Shown piece by piece: positions 35,701-43,700 of a stretch of 64,000 nt of DNA (within the stretch, counting starts at the first letter, position 1; each line of letters begins with the position of its first letter). Origin of the DNA: Gammaproteobacteria bacterium (GTDB lineage Bacteria > Pseudomonadota > Gammaproteobacteria > SZUA-229); NCBI GenBank assembly GCA_015488885.1, contig WFMW01000018.1, positions 1-64,000 of the forward strand, in the 5' to 3' direction. Position numbers and translations under genes: made by a program. The notes beneath the pieces were generated by a model, which did no database searches, had not been told where the DNA came from, and saw nothing but the letters and a program-made list of their open reading frames with translations.

Positions 35701-36305
35701 TCATACACGACACTTTTAAATTTATCAGCGAGCAAAAAACGGTCTGTAATAATAGCCAGTTTTCAATCAATCTTTCAGGTAATTCACTTAGCGAAGGTGA
35801 TATCGCTGCTTATATTGAATTATTACTTAACCAGTATGATATTAACGCCAGAAAGATCTGTTTTGAAATAACAGAAACTGCGGCAATAAAAAACATGAAA
35901 ACCACCATGCAGTTAATCAGAAAATTAAAATCCATTGGTTGTCAGTTTGCACTGGATGATTTTGGTACAGGTCTGTCATCATTTCAGTACCTGAAGAATA
36001 TGCATGTTGACTACCTTAAAATAGACGGCAGCTTTGTGCATGATATGGTAAATAATAAAATCGATCAGGCAATGGTTGCTGCTATTAATCAGGTTGGCCA
36101 TATTATGGGAATAAAAACTATTGCCGAATATGTTGAGAATGATGATATTATCCATATACTTAAACAACTTAATGTTGATTATGCTCAAGGATATGGCATT
36201 AAAAAACCTCAGCCACTGGCTGATTTTTTTGTCGGAGCTGAAAAAAGAACTGCCATCAATATTCAACCAGCACCTACGCTCAAACTGGTTAAAAATAAAT
36301 CTTGA
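32712..36305 (+). CDS. DAHL-GAF-GAF-PAS-GGDEF-EAL c-di-GMP turnover protein
   Basis: 1197 aa. A first transmembrane helix (about 11-27), a helical periplasmic sensor resembling the DAHL domain (28-244) and a second helix (245-264) are followed by GAF-like domains (about 290-440 and 450-615), a PAS domain (about 625-745), GGDEF (about 750-910) and EAL (about 930-1180). The GGDEF site is intact (RLGGDEFGLIL near 828-838), with an RGDD inhibitory site five residues earlier. The EAL site keeps the first Glu (FEILVRL), ITET, DDFGTG, KIDGSF and YAQGY, so both activities look possible. It is translationally coupled to the peroxidase. Confidence 0.9.
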   Translation: MNIKRKVNHWTGIILLISVICFLFYKSVLNETPFSDALNSIEIINNLQVQLHRDLLRYRNNQIQQYDLLNNTISKLRQHINAMLKNKVMQTSISPYKLDSLNTCIHNEEKLIEDFKTHLSIVKNSLSYLYKAANTIYSEENLYKKIPTDNTSSELITLLLEYNNNPKTSIAKRIYPLIDHLNHNPDIDTNSLIIHSLLMIERLPVIDNILNNFNTLNTEKQIINIKNTIIKLQKKQNEQSHIYNSLLFLFSFFLIGYIAYIFIRLRKNRLHLSTINNRLNNEVKQRTQTENALYKLVEIDDINNNEDDDIKNLLNAICNALNVCCAYISLIDKSEKNGEIVGIVCNHTYSTNIPFKLRGTPCEDVMKKDRLVFNKDIQKYYPDWDFNYLSSPEGYIGVSLNDKNRKIYGLLTVVDNKEIFDTVLMEGILGLAAPRAIIELHKQIESNNTLRYQRGLKLIDEWIVKIISNGFNQKKFYENICIAASEITQSQLAVFPVIKKSVHECYFISAAGIDANQLYNTRLPLKADGLCAWTINNNSNLLLNNLDTDPRTEQIFIDNIKMKSALFTPVSIKGDPYGAIGVFRNNQDFDTIDEQLITQFSQSVQMAIINMQLVNDVQSERERAEVTLHSIADAVITTNINGNIEYMNQAAETITAWKFEDIKNKAIQDIFRILDIDTREPFHDIVKSCLNEGISINKSKLILLTRNDNEKDIESSISPILNSSGQVEGIVIVFHDETQRRQLENTIIHQASHDPLTDLLNRASFDQELNRHVFDVRNSDRIHILCYLDLDRFKLVNDTAGHCAGDQCLIEIASLIQLSTRGDDIFARLGGDEFGLILRNCNIDAAVKITNNIINAVKSFQFNWDACDYNLGVSIGIVPISQSTKDPAEAIRKADLACYTAKDQGRGQVYVYEEQDNELIKRQKEAYWASRMREVLDNDRIKLYAQPIVPLSNKLPQSRHFEILVRLVDENKQLIQPDAFIPAAERYNLMHDIDKRIIHDTFKFISEQKTVCNNSQFSINLSGNSLSEGDIAAYIELLLNQYDINARKICFEITETAAIKNMKTTMQLIRKLKSIGCQFALDDFGTGLSSFQYLKNMHVDYLKIDGSFVHDMVNNKIDQAMVAAINQVGHIMGIKTIAEYVENDDIIHILKQLNVDYAQGYGIKKPQPLADFFVGAEKRTAINIQPAPTLKLVKNKS

Positions 36306-36444
36306 TGGATGAATCAGTCTGGTAATGGTAAAATTCACCACTGGTGATAAACCCCACTGCATCACTACTGGAGTAATATCTGTCATCATAATATTTTCTG
36401 AATAGTTTCCAGAATTCATAAACACATTATAAAACATCATCACT

Positions 36445-37164
36445 ATGTCACTTGAAAATAAAACTCTGTTAATTACCGGGGCCAGCGATGGTATCGGCAA
36501 AGCTGTCTCGATGCGTGCTGCTGCACAAGGTGCTACTGTTATAATCCATGGCAGAAACCAGCCTAAACTTGAAAAATTATATGATGATATTGTTGCACAG
36601 AATTACCCTGAACCCGTTATTTACCCCCTTGATCTGGAAAAGGCGACGCCAGACGACTTCGGCACTATGCAACAGGCAATTGAAAAAGAATTTGGCGAAC
36701 TTGATGGATTGATCAATAATGCCGGCTGGTTTGGTGCTTCGACACCAGTGCAGCATTTTGATGTTTCACTCTGGCACCGTGTTATACAGGTTAATCTCAA
36801 TGCTGCATTTATGCTTACCCAGGCATGTTTGCCCTTATTAAACAGAGCCAGCGAAGCATCAATTATTTTTACGGTTGATAATAAAAGCACGGCTTACTGG
36901 GGCGCTTATGGTGTCGCCAAGGCCGGGCTGATAGCCTTTATGCAGATTCTTAATGACGAAACTGAAAATACCGGTATTCGTGTTAATGCAATAAACCCGG
37001 GGACGATAAGAACCTCTTTTAGAAGCCGTGCTTTTCCCGGTGAAGACCCTGGGCAGCACCCTCTTCCAGAAACCGTCGCACCCTTTTATATACGCCTGCT
37101 GGGCGATGAGTTTAAAACCAGCCGAGGCAGAATTTTTGAGTTAGAAAAAATGGATTCAAAATAG
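36445..37164 (+). CDS. Short-chain dehydrogenase/reductase, YciK-like
   Basis: 239 aa Rossmann protein with the cofactor motif TGASDGIGKA (11-20), NNAG (91-94), Asn118, and the Tyr155-x3-Lys159 pair in WGAYGVAK. The context around WGAY and the C-terminal INPGTIRTSFRSRAFPGEDP match YciK of enterobacteria. The usual serine about 13 residues before Tyr is missing: the strand reads SIIFTVDNKSTAYWG, three residues shorter than in YciK. Activity may be altered. The stop codon lies inside a 14-bp tandem duplication (37154-37181). Confidence 0.87.
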   Translation: MSLENKTLLITGASDGIGKAVSMRAAAQGATVIIHGRNQPKLEKLYDDIVAQNYPEPVIYPLDLEKATPDDFGTMQQAIEKEFGELDGLINNAGWFGASTPVQHFDVSLWHRVIQVNLNAAFMLTQACLPLLNRASEASIIFTVDNKSTAYWGAYGVAKAGLIAFMQILNDETENTGIRVNAINPGTIRTSFRSRAFPGEDPGQHPLPETVAPFYIRLLGDEFKTSRGRIFELEKMDSK

Positions 37165-37181
37165 ATAATTCAAAATAGGTA
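37154..37181. repeat. 14-bp tandem duplication across the SDR stop codon
   Basis: attcaaaatagata (37154-37167) is followed by attcaaaataggta (37168-37181), one base different. The first copy contains the stop codon TAG of the SDR gene, so the copy number does not affect the protein. Confidence 0.85.
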
Positions 37182-37317
37182 GAGGGACGCAAACTAATAT
37201 TCCCTCACTACGGTTTTACTGGTTCCCACGCTCTGCGCGGCCACCCAATACCTTAGTTAGACTTTTCCCGCTCAGGAATGACGATAAAATATAAAGAGAC
37301 CTTTTGTTCAATACGCC

Positions 37318-38376
37318 CTATTCCATTAGATTAATTTTAACACCCTGTTTCCGTAAGCGGTTAGCCCTGCTTTCTACATAACGCTGAAAATTGGCTTGTG
37401 TTTTATAACTGTTTGATGATATATAATCCATGACCGATTGTGTATGAAAGGCTTTAAGATAGGCGTCGGTACGAAAGACCTCCTTGCCATGTGCATCAAA
37501 ATAAAGCATAGCAGGTACAAAATTAATGTTCTTTTTACTTGCCCATTCTCTAACTGTCGCGCTCGCGCCGTCAGGGGTAATAATCCTTTTATTTGACCAC
37601 CTGTCCAGCACTACAATATTAAAATGCTTTAATAGTTTTTTACTGATAGCACGTTGTAAAACATCCTGATGTAATTTATCACAGGCTGCACATTGCTTCT
37701 GTTCAAACATCACCAGCAGGTGTTTGTTCTTACTTAAGGCCTGCTGCAGGTTGTTTGGGTTTGATATATTTGTCAGTTTTGAATGCAATTTACCCGTTGC
37801 CGCTTCCGGTGAAACGTTTGCCAGATAATCAAGGAAAGATAATCGGGATTCTTTGTGTTGGCCGATATAATCGAGTACCACATTAAATTTTTCAGGTAAG
37901 TAATAACCATTTTCACGAAATACTGCCTTATGTTTTTCATTGAAAAAAATCAGGGTTGGCGTGTACTGCACCTTTAGAGCTTCAGCAAATTTCTTTTCAG
38001 TATAAGTATGATTACCCACCGTTACTTCCCGATCCCCCCATATATTGATCGCAATAACATCAAAATATTTCTGTGTTTTTTCTACAATATTACGTTGGGT
38101 GAAATTATCTTCCAGTAATTTTTTACAGTAGGGACATCCATCCTGATAAAAAAAAAGTATTACCCGTTTGTGGTTTTCAGTGGCTTCATCAATATCCTCA
38201 AACAGGTTAAGAAAACTGACTTTGAACCAGCCGGGTTGTTGCTCGTGACCGGGGTTTTCCAGGGCTGGTGTTAATGAACCTTCCTGCCTGGCCTGTGTTG
38301 AGAAATTAACCAGCATTAAAAATAACACGCATATGACAGGTGGGGAAAAATGACTTATAAATGTTGGCTTTTTCAT
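37318..38376 (-). CDS. Exported protein with two thioredoxin-like domains
   Basis: 352 aa with a signal peptide (about 12-29). Domain 1 (about 45-175) has the active site FYQDGCPYCKKLL (Cys81, Cys84) and a cis-Pro in VQYTPTLIFF. Domain 2 (about 205-330) has FEQKQCAACDKLH (Cys229, Cys232) and cis-Pro in INFVPAMLYF. Each resembles the SoxW/thioredoxin_2 type that handles thiols in the periplasm. Tandem, differently tuned CXXC sites (CPYC and CAAC) suggest an electron relay or dual-substrate reductase. It is the last gene after rluB, 9 bp away. Confidence 0.87.
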   Translation of the reverse strand: MKKPTFISHFSPPVICVLFLMLVNFSTQARQEGSLTPALENPGHEQQPGWFKVSFLNLFEDIDEATENHKRVILFFYQDGCPYCKKLLEDNFTQRNIVEKTQKYFDVIAINIWGDREVTVGNHTYTEKKFAEALKVQYTPTLIFFNEKHKAVFRENGYYLPEKFNVVLDYIGQHKESRLSFLDYLANVSPEAATGKLHSKLTNISNPNNLQQALSKNKHLLVMFEQKQCAACDKLHQDVLQRAISKKLLKHFNIVVLDRWSNKRIITPDGASATVREWASKKNINFVPAMLYFDAHGKEVFRTDAYLKAFHTQSVMDYISSNSYKTQANFQRYVESRANRLRKQGVKINLME

Positions 38377-38385
38377 GGTATGCGC

Positions 38386-39249
38386 CTATCGGTGTCTTTT
38401 TTTATGGTTCTGGTTATGCCCTGTTTTTTTATGTTTTAAGCCAGTACTGACTTTTTTCAATGATCGATTTTCGCCCCATATCGATCTGCTATGCTCTACT
38501 GTTCGTTCGACCCATTGAAGATTAACCTGCTGAAATAACGTCTTGATTTCATCTAATGATAATTCAAGACGATGCTTCTGTCTTAGACTACGTGGTAGTA
38601 AAACGTTCGCATAGCGCACACGAATCAGACGGCTGACACGTATATCCTGCGACTGCCAGATACGACGTATTTCGCGGTTTCTGCCTTCGTGTAAAATAAC
38701 ATGGTACCAGTGATTAGCACCCTGTCCGCCGGCATCCGTAATGCGATCAAATTTCGCCATGCCATCTTCAAGTTCTACCCCTGTCAGCAGTTGCTTCAGG
38801 ATTTCTGCGGTGACTTCTCCATTAACCCGAACCGCATATTCACGTTCTACTTCGGTTGAAGGATGCATCAGGCGATTTGCCAGTTCCCCGTGATTGGTGA
38901 ATAATAGTAAACCACTGGAATTAATATCCAGTCGGCCAACACATATCCAGCGGCCATGATGGGGGTCGCTCAGCCTGTCGAAAACGGTTGGCCGTCCTTT
39001 TTCATCGTTGCGTGTACAGATTTCACCTTCGGGTTTGTTGTATACCAGCACACGTATGCGTGAAGCAGCCGGGCTGATAATGACGCGCTGGCTGCCAATA
39101 TTGATTTTATCTCCTTCATTAACACACGCACCTGGTTCCGCCTGCTGCCCGTTAATACGGATGTGGCCATTTTTTATCAATGCCTCAATTTTACGGCGTG
39201 AGCCAAAACCCATACGTGCCAGTGCTTTTTGAACACGTTCTGCAGCCAT
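38386..39249 (-). CDS. rluB: 23S rRNA pseudouridine(2605) synthase RluB
   Basis: 287 aa. An S4 RNA-binding domain (VQKALARMGFGSRRKIEALI) precedes the RsuA-type synthase domain with catalytic Asp in VGRLDINSSGLLLFTNHGEL; VLHEGRNREIRRIW follows. The C-terminal tail is basic and low complexity (KKTGHNQNHKKRHR). The enzyme makes pseudouridine 2605 of 23S rRNA. It follows scpB by 18 bp in the conserved scpA-scpB-rluB order. Confidence 0.94.
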   Translation of the reverse strand: MAAERVQKALARMGFGSRRKIEALIKNGHIRINGQQAEPGACVNEGDKINIGSQRVIISPAASRIRVLVYNKPEGEICTRNDEKGRPTVFDRLSDPHHGRWICVGRLDINSSGLLLFTNHGELANRLMHPSTEVEREYAVRVNGEVTAEILKQLLTGVELEDGMAKFDRITDAGGQGANHWYHVILHEGRNREIRRIWQSQDIRVSRLIRVRYANVLLPRSLRQKHRLELSLDEIKTLFQQVNLQWVERTVEHSRSIWGENRSLKKVSTGLKHKKTGHNQNHKKRHR

Positions 39250-39267
39250 TTTTTTACTCCGAATTAA

Positions 39268-39981
39268 TCAGTGAAGTCGAGTTGCTGCTGGTCGAATTTT
39301 TTTATCATTTACCCTGGTTTCTGCATTGATTGTCTGCTTAATATCCACATTACTGTCTGTCAGTGAGCTGATTTCGGTTGTCTGTGTATCTGTATCAGCC
39401 GATTCATCTACTTCAATATCCTCATTCAGGGCCAGTTCAGGATGAATGCTATCCAGATCTTTTATTTCTGCCAGGGTAGGTAACTCATCCAGTGATTTAA
39501 GATTAAAATAATCCAGAAATTTAGCGGTGGTGCCATATAAAGCAGGTTTTCCTGGCACATCTTTATGCCCCAGTAGTTTTATCCATTCACGTTCCAGTAA
39601 TGTTTTGATTATACTGGAACTAACACTGACGCCGCGAACTTCTTCAATTTCACCACGAGTAATGGGTTGTCGATAGGCGATCAGTGCAATGGTTTCCAGT
39701 AATGCACGGGTATACCGGACAGGTTTATCCTCCCATAAACGTTCAACCCATTTTACATAATCCTGCCTGACCTGCAGGCGAAAACCACTGGCTACCTGTT
39801 TTAATTCGTAGCCGCGCTGCTGATAATCGTCAGTCATTTCGTGTAATGCCTGACGAATTTCATCACGACTAGGGCGGTCATCATCCTGTTCAAATAATGC
39901 ATCCAGCTGTAATACACTTAGGTTATGCTCGCTCGCCAGTAAAACCGCTTCGAGTATTTTTTTTAATTGCTTAATCTGCAT
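39268..39981 (-). CDS. scpB: Segregation and condensation protein B
   Basis: 237 aa: two winged-helix domains ([20 protein letters not shown] at the start; [20 protein letters not shown] in the middle; [20 protein letters not shown]) followed by an acidic, variable tail ([17 protein letters not shown]). ScpB dimers bind ScpA and SMC in chromosome condensation. It is flanked by scpA and rluB, as in most gammaproteobacteria with SMC-ScpAB. Confidence 0.95.
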   Translation of the reverse strand: MQIKQLKKILEAVLLASEHNLSVLQLDALFEQDDDRPSRDEIRQALHEMTDDYQQRGYELKQVASGFRLQVRQDYVKWVERLWEDKPVRYTRALLETIALIAYRQPITRGEIEEVRGVSVSSSIIKTLLEREWIKLLGHKDVPGKPALYGTTAKFLDYFNLKSLDELPTLAEIKDLDSIHPELALNEDIEVDESADTDTQTTEISSLTDSNVDIKQTINAETRVNDKKIRPAATRLH

Positions 39982-40070
39982 GTTATTACCTGTTTGTGGT
40001 TATACCTTTATTATCCACTACTATTATCCTCTATCTGTTTTATATCATGTTCAGAGGTTTCTTAAGTCGT

Positions 40071-40931
40071 TTAACCTGGCGGTATGGTTATTTGCTGGGA
40101 TGATGAAGCCGCTTTGATATGAATGGGAGCAAATGCCTCTGCCTGCACCAGATCAACCAGCTGTTCTTTTACCAGTTCGAGTATTGCCAGCAATGTCACC
40201 ACCACACCACGACGACCTTCATCAATACTAAACAAGCTGGTATAGTCGGTAAAATCGTCCGCACTGATTGCCGACAGAACCCGAGTCATACGCTCACGTA
40301 CGGAAAGCGCCTCGCGTTGAATATGGTGATGACTATACATCTGTGCACGTGCCATTGCATCCTTGAACGCAAATAGCACATCCTGCAAATCAACCTCGGG
40401 CAATGGCCGTGAACAGGCTAAAACCGGAGGTTCAATCTGAGGGAGATAAATTTCACGACCAACTCTTGGCAGTTCATCAATAACCACTGCAGCTTGCTTA
40501 AAACGTTCGTATTCCTGCAATCGACGTACCAGTTCAGCACGTGGATCATCTTCTTCTTCACTTTCAGCTGGCCGGGGCAATAACATGCGTGATTTAATTT
40601 CTGCCAGCATGGCAGCCATTAACAAATATTCTGCTGCCAGTTCAATACGCATATTCTGCATTAATTCTATATACTGCATATATTGCCGGGTGGTTTCTTC
40701 CAGAGGTATTTCCAGAATGTTCAGATTCTGCCGTTTTATCAGATAGAGCAATAAATCCAGTGGCCCCTCGAATGCCTCCAGAATGACTTCCAGTGCATCA
40801 GGTGGAATATATAAATCCTGAGGGATGACGGTAAGCGGTTCGCCCTGCACCAGGGCAAAAGGCATTTCCACCTGCTTACTACTGGTTTCGGTGCCTGTGT
40901 GCTGAACTGAAGATTTATCTGAGATGGCCAT
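40071..40931 (-). CDS. scpA: Segregation and condensation protein A
   Basis: 286 aa kleisin subunit. The signature EAFEGPLDLLLYLIKRQNLN with IPLEETTRQYMQYIELM lies near residues 50-90, and YLLMAAMLAEIKSRMLLPRP follows. The C-terminal winged helix begins VVTLLAILELVKEQLVDLVQ. It bridges SMC heads with ScpB. The ATG at 40931 has no Shine-Dalgarno: it is preceded directly by an AT-only tandem repeat. Confidence 0.95.
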   Translation of the reverse strand: MAISDKSSVQHTGTETSSKQVEMPFALVQGEPLTVIPQDLYIPPDALEVILEAFEGPLDLLLYLIKRQNLNILEIPLEETTRQYMQYIELMQNMRIELAAEYLLMAAMLAEIKSRMLLPRPAESEEEDDPRAELVRRLQEYERFKQAAVVIDELPRVGREIYLPQIEPPVLACSRPLPEVDLQDVLFAFKDAMARAQMYSHHHIQREALSVRERMTRVLSAISADDFTDYTSLFSIDEGRRGVVVTLLAILELVKEQLVDLVQAEAFAPIHIKAASSSQQITIPPG

Positions 40932-40936
40932 ATATA

Positions 40937-40984
40937 TTTATATTATTTATTTATATTATTTATTTATATTATTTATATTATTTA
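40937..40984. repeat. 13-bp AT-only tandem repeat in the scpA leader
   Basis: Three perfect copies of tttatattattta (40937-40949, 40950-40962, 40963-40975) and a partial fourth end only six bases before the scpA start codon. The repeat replaces any ribosome binding site and leaves an unstructured A/U-rich leader. Confidence 0.9.
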
Positions 40985-41051
40985 ATTATCAGTGAAATGG
41001 ATGTGAAAAATATCTGCCAGACAGGTTAAATATTCGGGTTAAATATCTAAA

Positions 41052-42269
41052 TTAGATATAGTTAATACCCATGGCTTTCCTTACATCCTCAAGTGTATCA
41101 TGGGCAACCTCTCTGGCATTTTCATTGCCTTCATTGATAATGGCTTTGACCGTACTCATGTCTTCTTCATATTCTTTTGCCCTGGCCTGAATCGGTTTTA
41201 ATTCTGCAAGTACATGATCAATAACCGGTTGTTTACAATCCACACAACCTATTGAAGCACTATGACAGCCATTTCTCACCCAGTCACAGGTAGATTCATC
41301 GGAATAGATTTTGTGAAACTGCCATACCGGGCATTTTTCAGGATCGCCCGGATCAGTACGGCGGATACGTGCCGGATCCGTTGGCATTGTACGTAGTTTT
41401 TTCACCACGGTATCAACATCATCACGTAGAGAAATAGTGTTGTGATAGGATTTGGACATTTTACGTCCGTCAAGCCCGGGCATTTTTGCCGCTGGTGTTA
41501 ATAAGGCCTGTGGTTCAGGTAGAATAATTTTACCCGAACCTTCAAGATAACCGAATAAACGTTCCTTATCGCCAATAGAAATATTCTGTTGTGAATCAAT
41601 TAAGGCACGTGCAACTTTTATCGCTTCCTGATCACCTTTTTCCTGAAATCTTTTACGATAGTCACGAAACATACGCGCATTTTTTTTGCCCATTTTTACA
41701 ACGGCCTGCTCAGCCTTGTCTTCAAAACCCGGTTCACGTCCATAAAGATGATTAAAGCGGCGTGCAACTTCCCGGGTTAATTCCACATGTGCAACCTGAT
41801 CTTCACCTACGGGTACCAGTCCGGCTTTATACACTAGAATGTCAGCACTCTGTAATAATGGATATCCCAGAAAACCGTAGGTTGCCAGATCTTTTTCTTT
41901 CAGAGCTTCCTGCTGATCTTTATAGGTGGGTACGCGTTCGAGCCAGCCCAATGGGGTAATCATTGACAGTAATGTGTGTAACTCGGCATGTTCAGGTACC
42001 TGTGACTGGATAAACAACTTGGCTGACCCCGGGCTGATACCTGCAGCCAGCCAGTCAACCACCATATTCCAGACACTTTTTTCGATAATCGACGGATCTT
42101 CATAATGCGTTGTTAAGGCATGCCAGTCTGCCACAAAAAAGAAGCATTCATACTCATGTTGAAGCTTTACCCAGTTTTTGAGTACCCCGTGATAATGCCC
42201 CAGATGTAAAAGCCCGGTAGGCCGCATCCCCGATAATACCCGCTGATGCTGTATTGCAACTGTATTCAA
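41052..42269 (-). CDS. trpS: Tryptophan-tRNA ligase, long form with cysteine cluster
   Basis: 405 aa class I synthetase. The HIGH-type motif LLHLGHYHG (20-28) and KMSKS (270-274) are present, as is YPLLQSADIL. An insertion of about 60 residues near 190-255 distinguishes it from short (330-aa) TrpRS. A C-terminal cysteine set Cys313-x21-Cys335-x6-Cys342-x2-Cys345 resembles the 4Fe-4S motif described for Thermotoga TrpRS (C-x22-C-x6-C-x2-C, from memory). The start is TTG at 42269 with AGGAAG six bases upstream. Confidence 0.94.
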   Translation of the reverse strand: MNTVAIQHQRVLSGMRPTGLLHLGHYHGVLKNWVKLQHEYECFFFVADWHALTTHYEDPSIIEKSVWNMVVDWLAAGISPGSAKLFIQSQVPEHAELHTLLSMITPLGWLERVPTYKDQQEALKEKDLATYGFLGYPLLQSADILVYKAGLVPVGEDQVAHVELTREVARRFNHLYGREPGFEDKAEQAVVKMGKKNARMFRDYRKRFQEKGDQEAIKVARALIDSQQNISIGDKERLFGYLEGSGKIILPEPQALLTPAAKMPGLDGRKMSKSYHNTISLRDDVDTVVKKLRTMPTDPARIRRTDPGDPEKCPVWQFHKIYSDESTCDWVRNGCHSASIGCVDCKQPVIDHVLAELKPIQARAKEYEEDMSTVKAIINEGNENAREVAHDTLEDVRKAMGINYI

Positions 42270-42378
42270 AATAGCTTCCTAAATGTAATGTATATTATTA
42301 AGTTTATTATGTAAATATACTGTTATATATTTATTCTATATATATTTATTCATATTAATACTTGTGCCGGGCATGTTG

Positions 42379-43032
42379 TTAAACACCAAAAACAAAGCCA
42401 ATAAGTTTAATGAAATGAATCACCATCGGCCACATTATTTTACCCAGAATTCCACTAACAAGTAAGAGTACAATAATTATCAGACCGTAGGGTTCAAGTT
42501 TCATAAAACTGGTTGCTATATTACGTGGTAACAGGCCAGCTAAAACCCTGCCGCCATCCAGTGGTGGAACAGGCAACAGGTTTAATACCAGTAAAATAAC
42601 ATTAATGAGAATCCCGTTATGCCCCATGCGTACCAGGAAAACACCCGTTTCAGTCTGTCCGGCCAGTTTCAGGCTTAGCATTGCAAATAATGCCCAGACA
42701 CAGGCCATTAAGAAATTTGATAACGGGCCAGCCACTGCAACAATGGCCATATCCAGTAATGGTGACTTAAAATAGCGTGGATCAACAGGAACCGGTTTGG
42801 CCCAGCCAAAGACAAAACCACCGGCTAAATAGGTAATTATCGGAATGACAATCGTACCCATTATATCAATATGATTGATCGGGTTAACCGTAATACGGCC
42901 AAGTTTCTGTGCGGTAGGGTCACCCAGTTTTGAAGCCACCCAGCCATGAGCCGCTTCGTGTAAAGTAATGGCGAATAACACCGGAAATAACCAAACGGCC
43001 AGGTTGTAAATAAATTGTGCTAAGGATGGCAT
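42379..43032 (-). CDS. Site-2 protease family (M50) membrane metalloprotease
   Basis: 217 aa, about six transmembrane helices. The zinc motif LHEAAHG (His25, Glu26, His29) is in the first membrane region, and the second motif LNLLPVPPLDGGRVL contains the conserved Asp. This is the compact Rip/YwhC-type M50 family that lies next to trpS, scpA and yciO in many bacteria. Its substrates are unknown. It starts three bases after the yciO-like stop. Confidence 0.92.
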   Translation of the reverse strand: MPSLAQFIYNLAVWLFPVLFAITLHEAAHGWVASKLGDPTAQKLGRITVNPINHIDIMGTIVIPIITYLAGGFVFGWAKPVPVDPRYFKSPLLDMAIVAVAGPLSNFLMACVWALFAMLSLKLAGQTETGVFLVRMGHNGILINVILLVLNLLPVPPLDGGRVLAGLLPRNIATSFMKLEPYGLIIIVLLLVSGILGKIMWPMVIHFIKLIGFVFGV

Positions 43033-43035
43033 AGA

Positions 43036-43656
43036 TTAATCCAGCCCATGATCCCGGCCTTTCCCCTGTCGGCGAATTTCTGGGGCATCATCGGTCATAC
43101 GAATAACGGTAGTCGGTTCAATACCACACGGCCCGGCATCAATAATTAAATCAACATGTTTTTCCAGCTTGCGACGTATCTCATCGGTTTCAGTTTCTGG
43201 TAGATCCTCCCCGGGCATAATCAATGTACAGCTCATCAATGGCTGTTCCAGTTCACTCAGTAATGCATTCACCACCGGGTGATCAACCACCCGAATACCG
43301 ATGGTACGACGTTTTGGATGCATCAGTCGTCGTGGTACTTCGCTGGTTCCTTTAAGTAAAAAAGTATATGGCCCTGGTGTTAGCGATTTTAATAGACGAT
43401 AATCACTGTTAGTCACTTTTGCGTAAATGGAAAGCTCAGATAAATCACGACATACCAGAGTAAGGTTACGTTTTTCATCAATCTGTCGAATACGACGGAT
43501 ACGTTGCATGGCATTTTTATCACCAAGATGACAACCCAGCGCATAACTGGAATCTGTAGGATACACAATCACCCCGCCCCGGTGAATAATATCCACGGCC
43601 TGTTTAATTAAACGTGGTTGTGGATTTTGTGGGTGAATCTCAAAATACTGGCTCAT
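43036..43656 (-). CDS. yciO: YciO-type Sua5/YrdC-like protein
   Basis: 206 aa with the Sua5/YrdC fold: IHRGGVIVYPTDSSYALGC, the KRNLTLVCRDLSEL core and LTPGPYTFLLKGT. The gene order yciO-M50-trpS-scpA matches YciO rather than TsaC. TsaC makes the threonylcarbamoyl-AMP for tRNA t6A; YciO paralogues are similar, but their physiological role is less clear. The start is the ATG at 43656. Confidence 0.9.
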   Translation of the reverse strand: MSQYFEIHPQNPQPRLIKQAVDIIHRGGVIVYPTDSSYALGCHLGDKNAMQRIRRIRQIDEKRNLTLVCRDLSELSIYAKVTNSDYRLLKSLTPGPYTFLLKGTSEVPRRLMHPKRRTIGIRVVDHPVVNALLSELEQPLMSCTLIMPGEDLPETETDEIRRKLEKHVDLIIDAGPCGIEPTTVIRMTDDAPEIRRQGKGRDHGLD

Positions 43657-43666
43657 TGTCGTCTAA

Positions 43667-43700
43667 ACTATAACTGTATCGTAACTATAATTGTATCGTA
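43667..43700. repeat. 17-bp tandem duplication
   Basis: actataactgtatcgta (43667-43683) is repeated as actataattgtatcgta (43684-43700), one base different, starting 10 bp upstream of the yciO start codon in the divergent yciO/yciB region. Confidence 0.88.

Noticed and set aside
35979-36500. A 173-codon minus-strand frame across the end of the EAL gene
   Set aside because: It runs antisense to conserved EAL motifs and the SDR start; composition is Ile/Asn-rich as expected from reverse reading of AT-rich DNA.
37185-37320. tRNA gene in the gap after the SDR gene
   Set aside because: The ggttcccac stretch resembles a T-loop only superficially; no acceptor or anticodon stem could be built.
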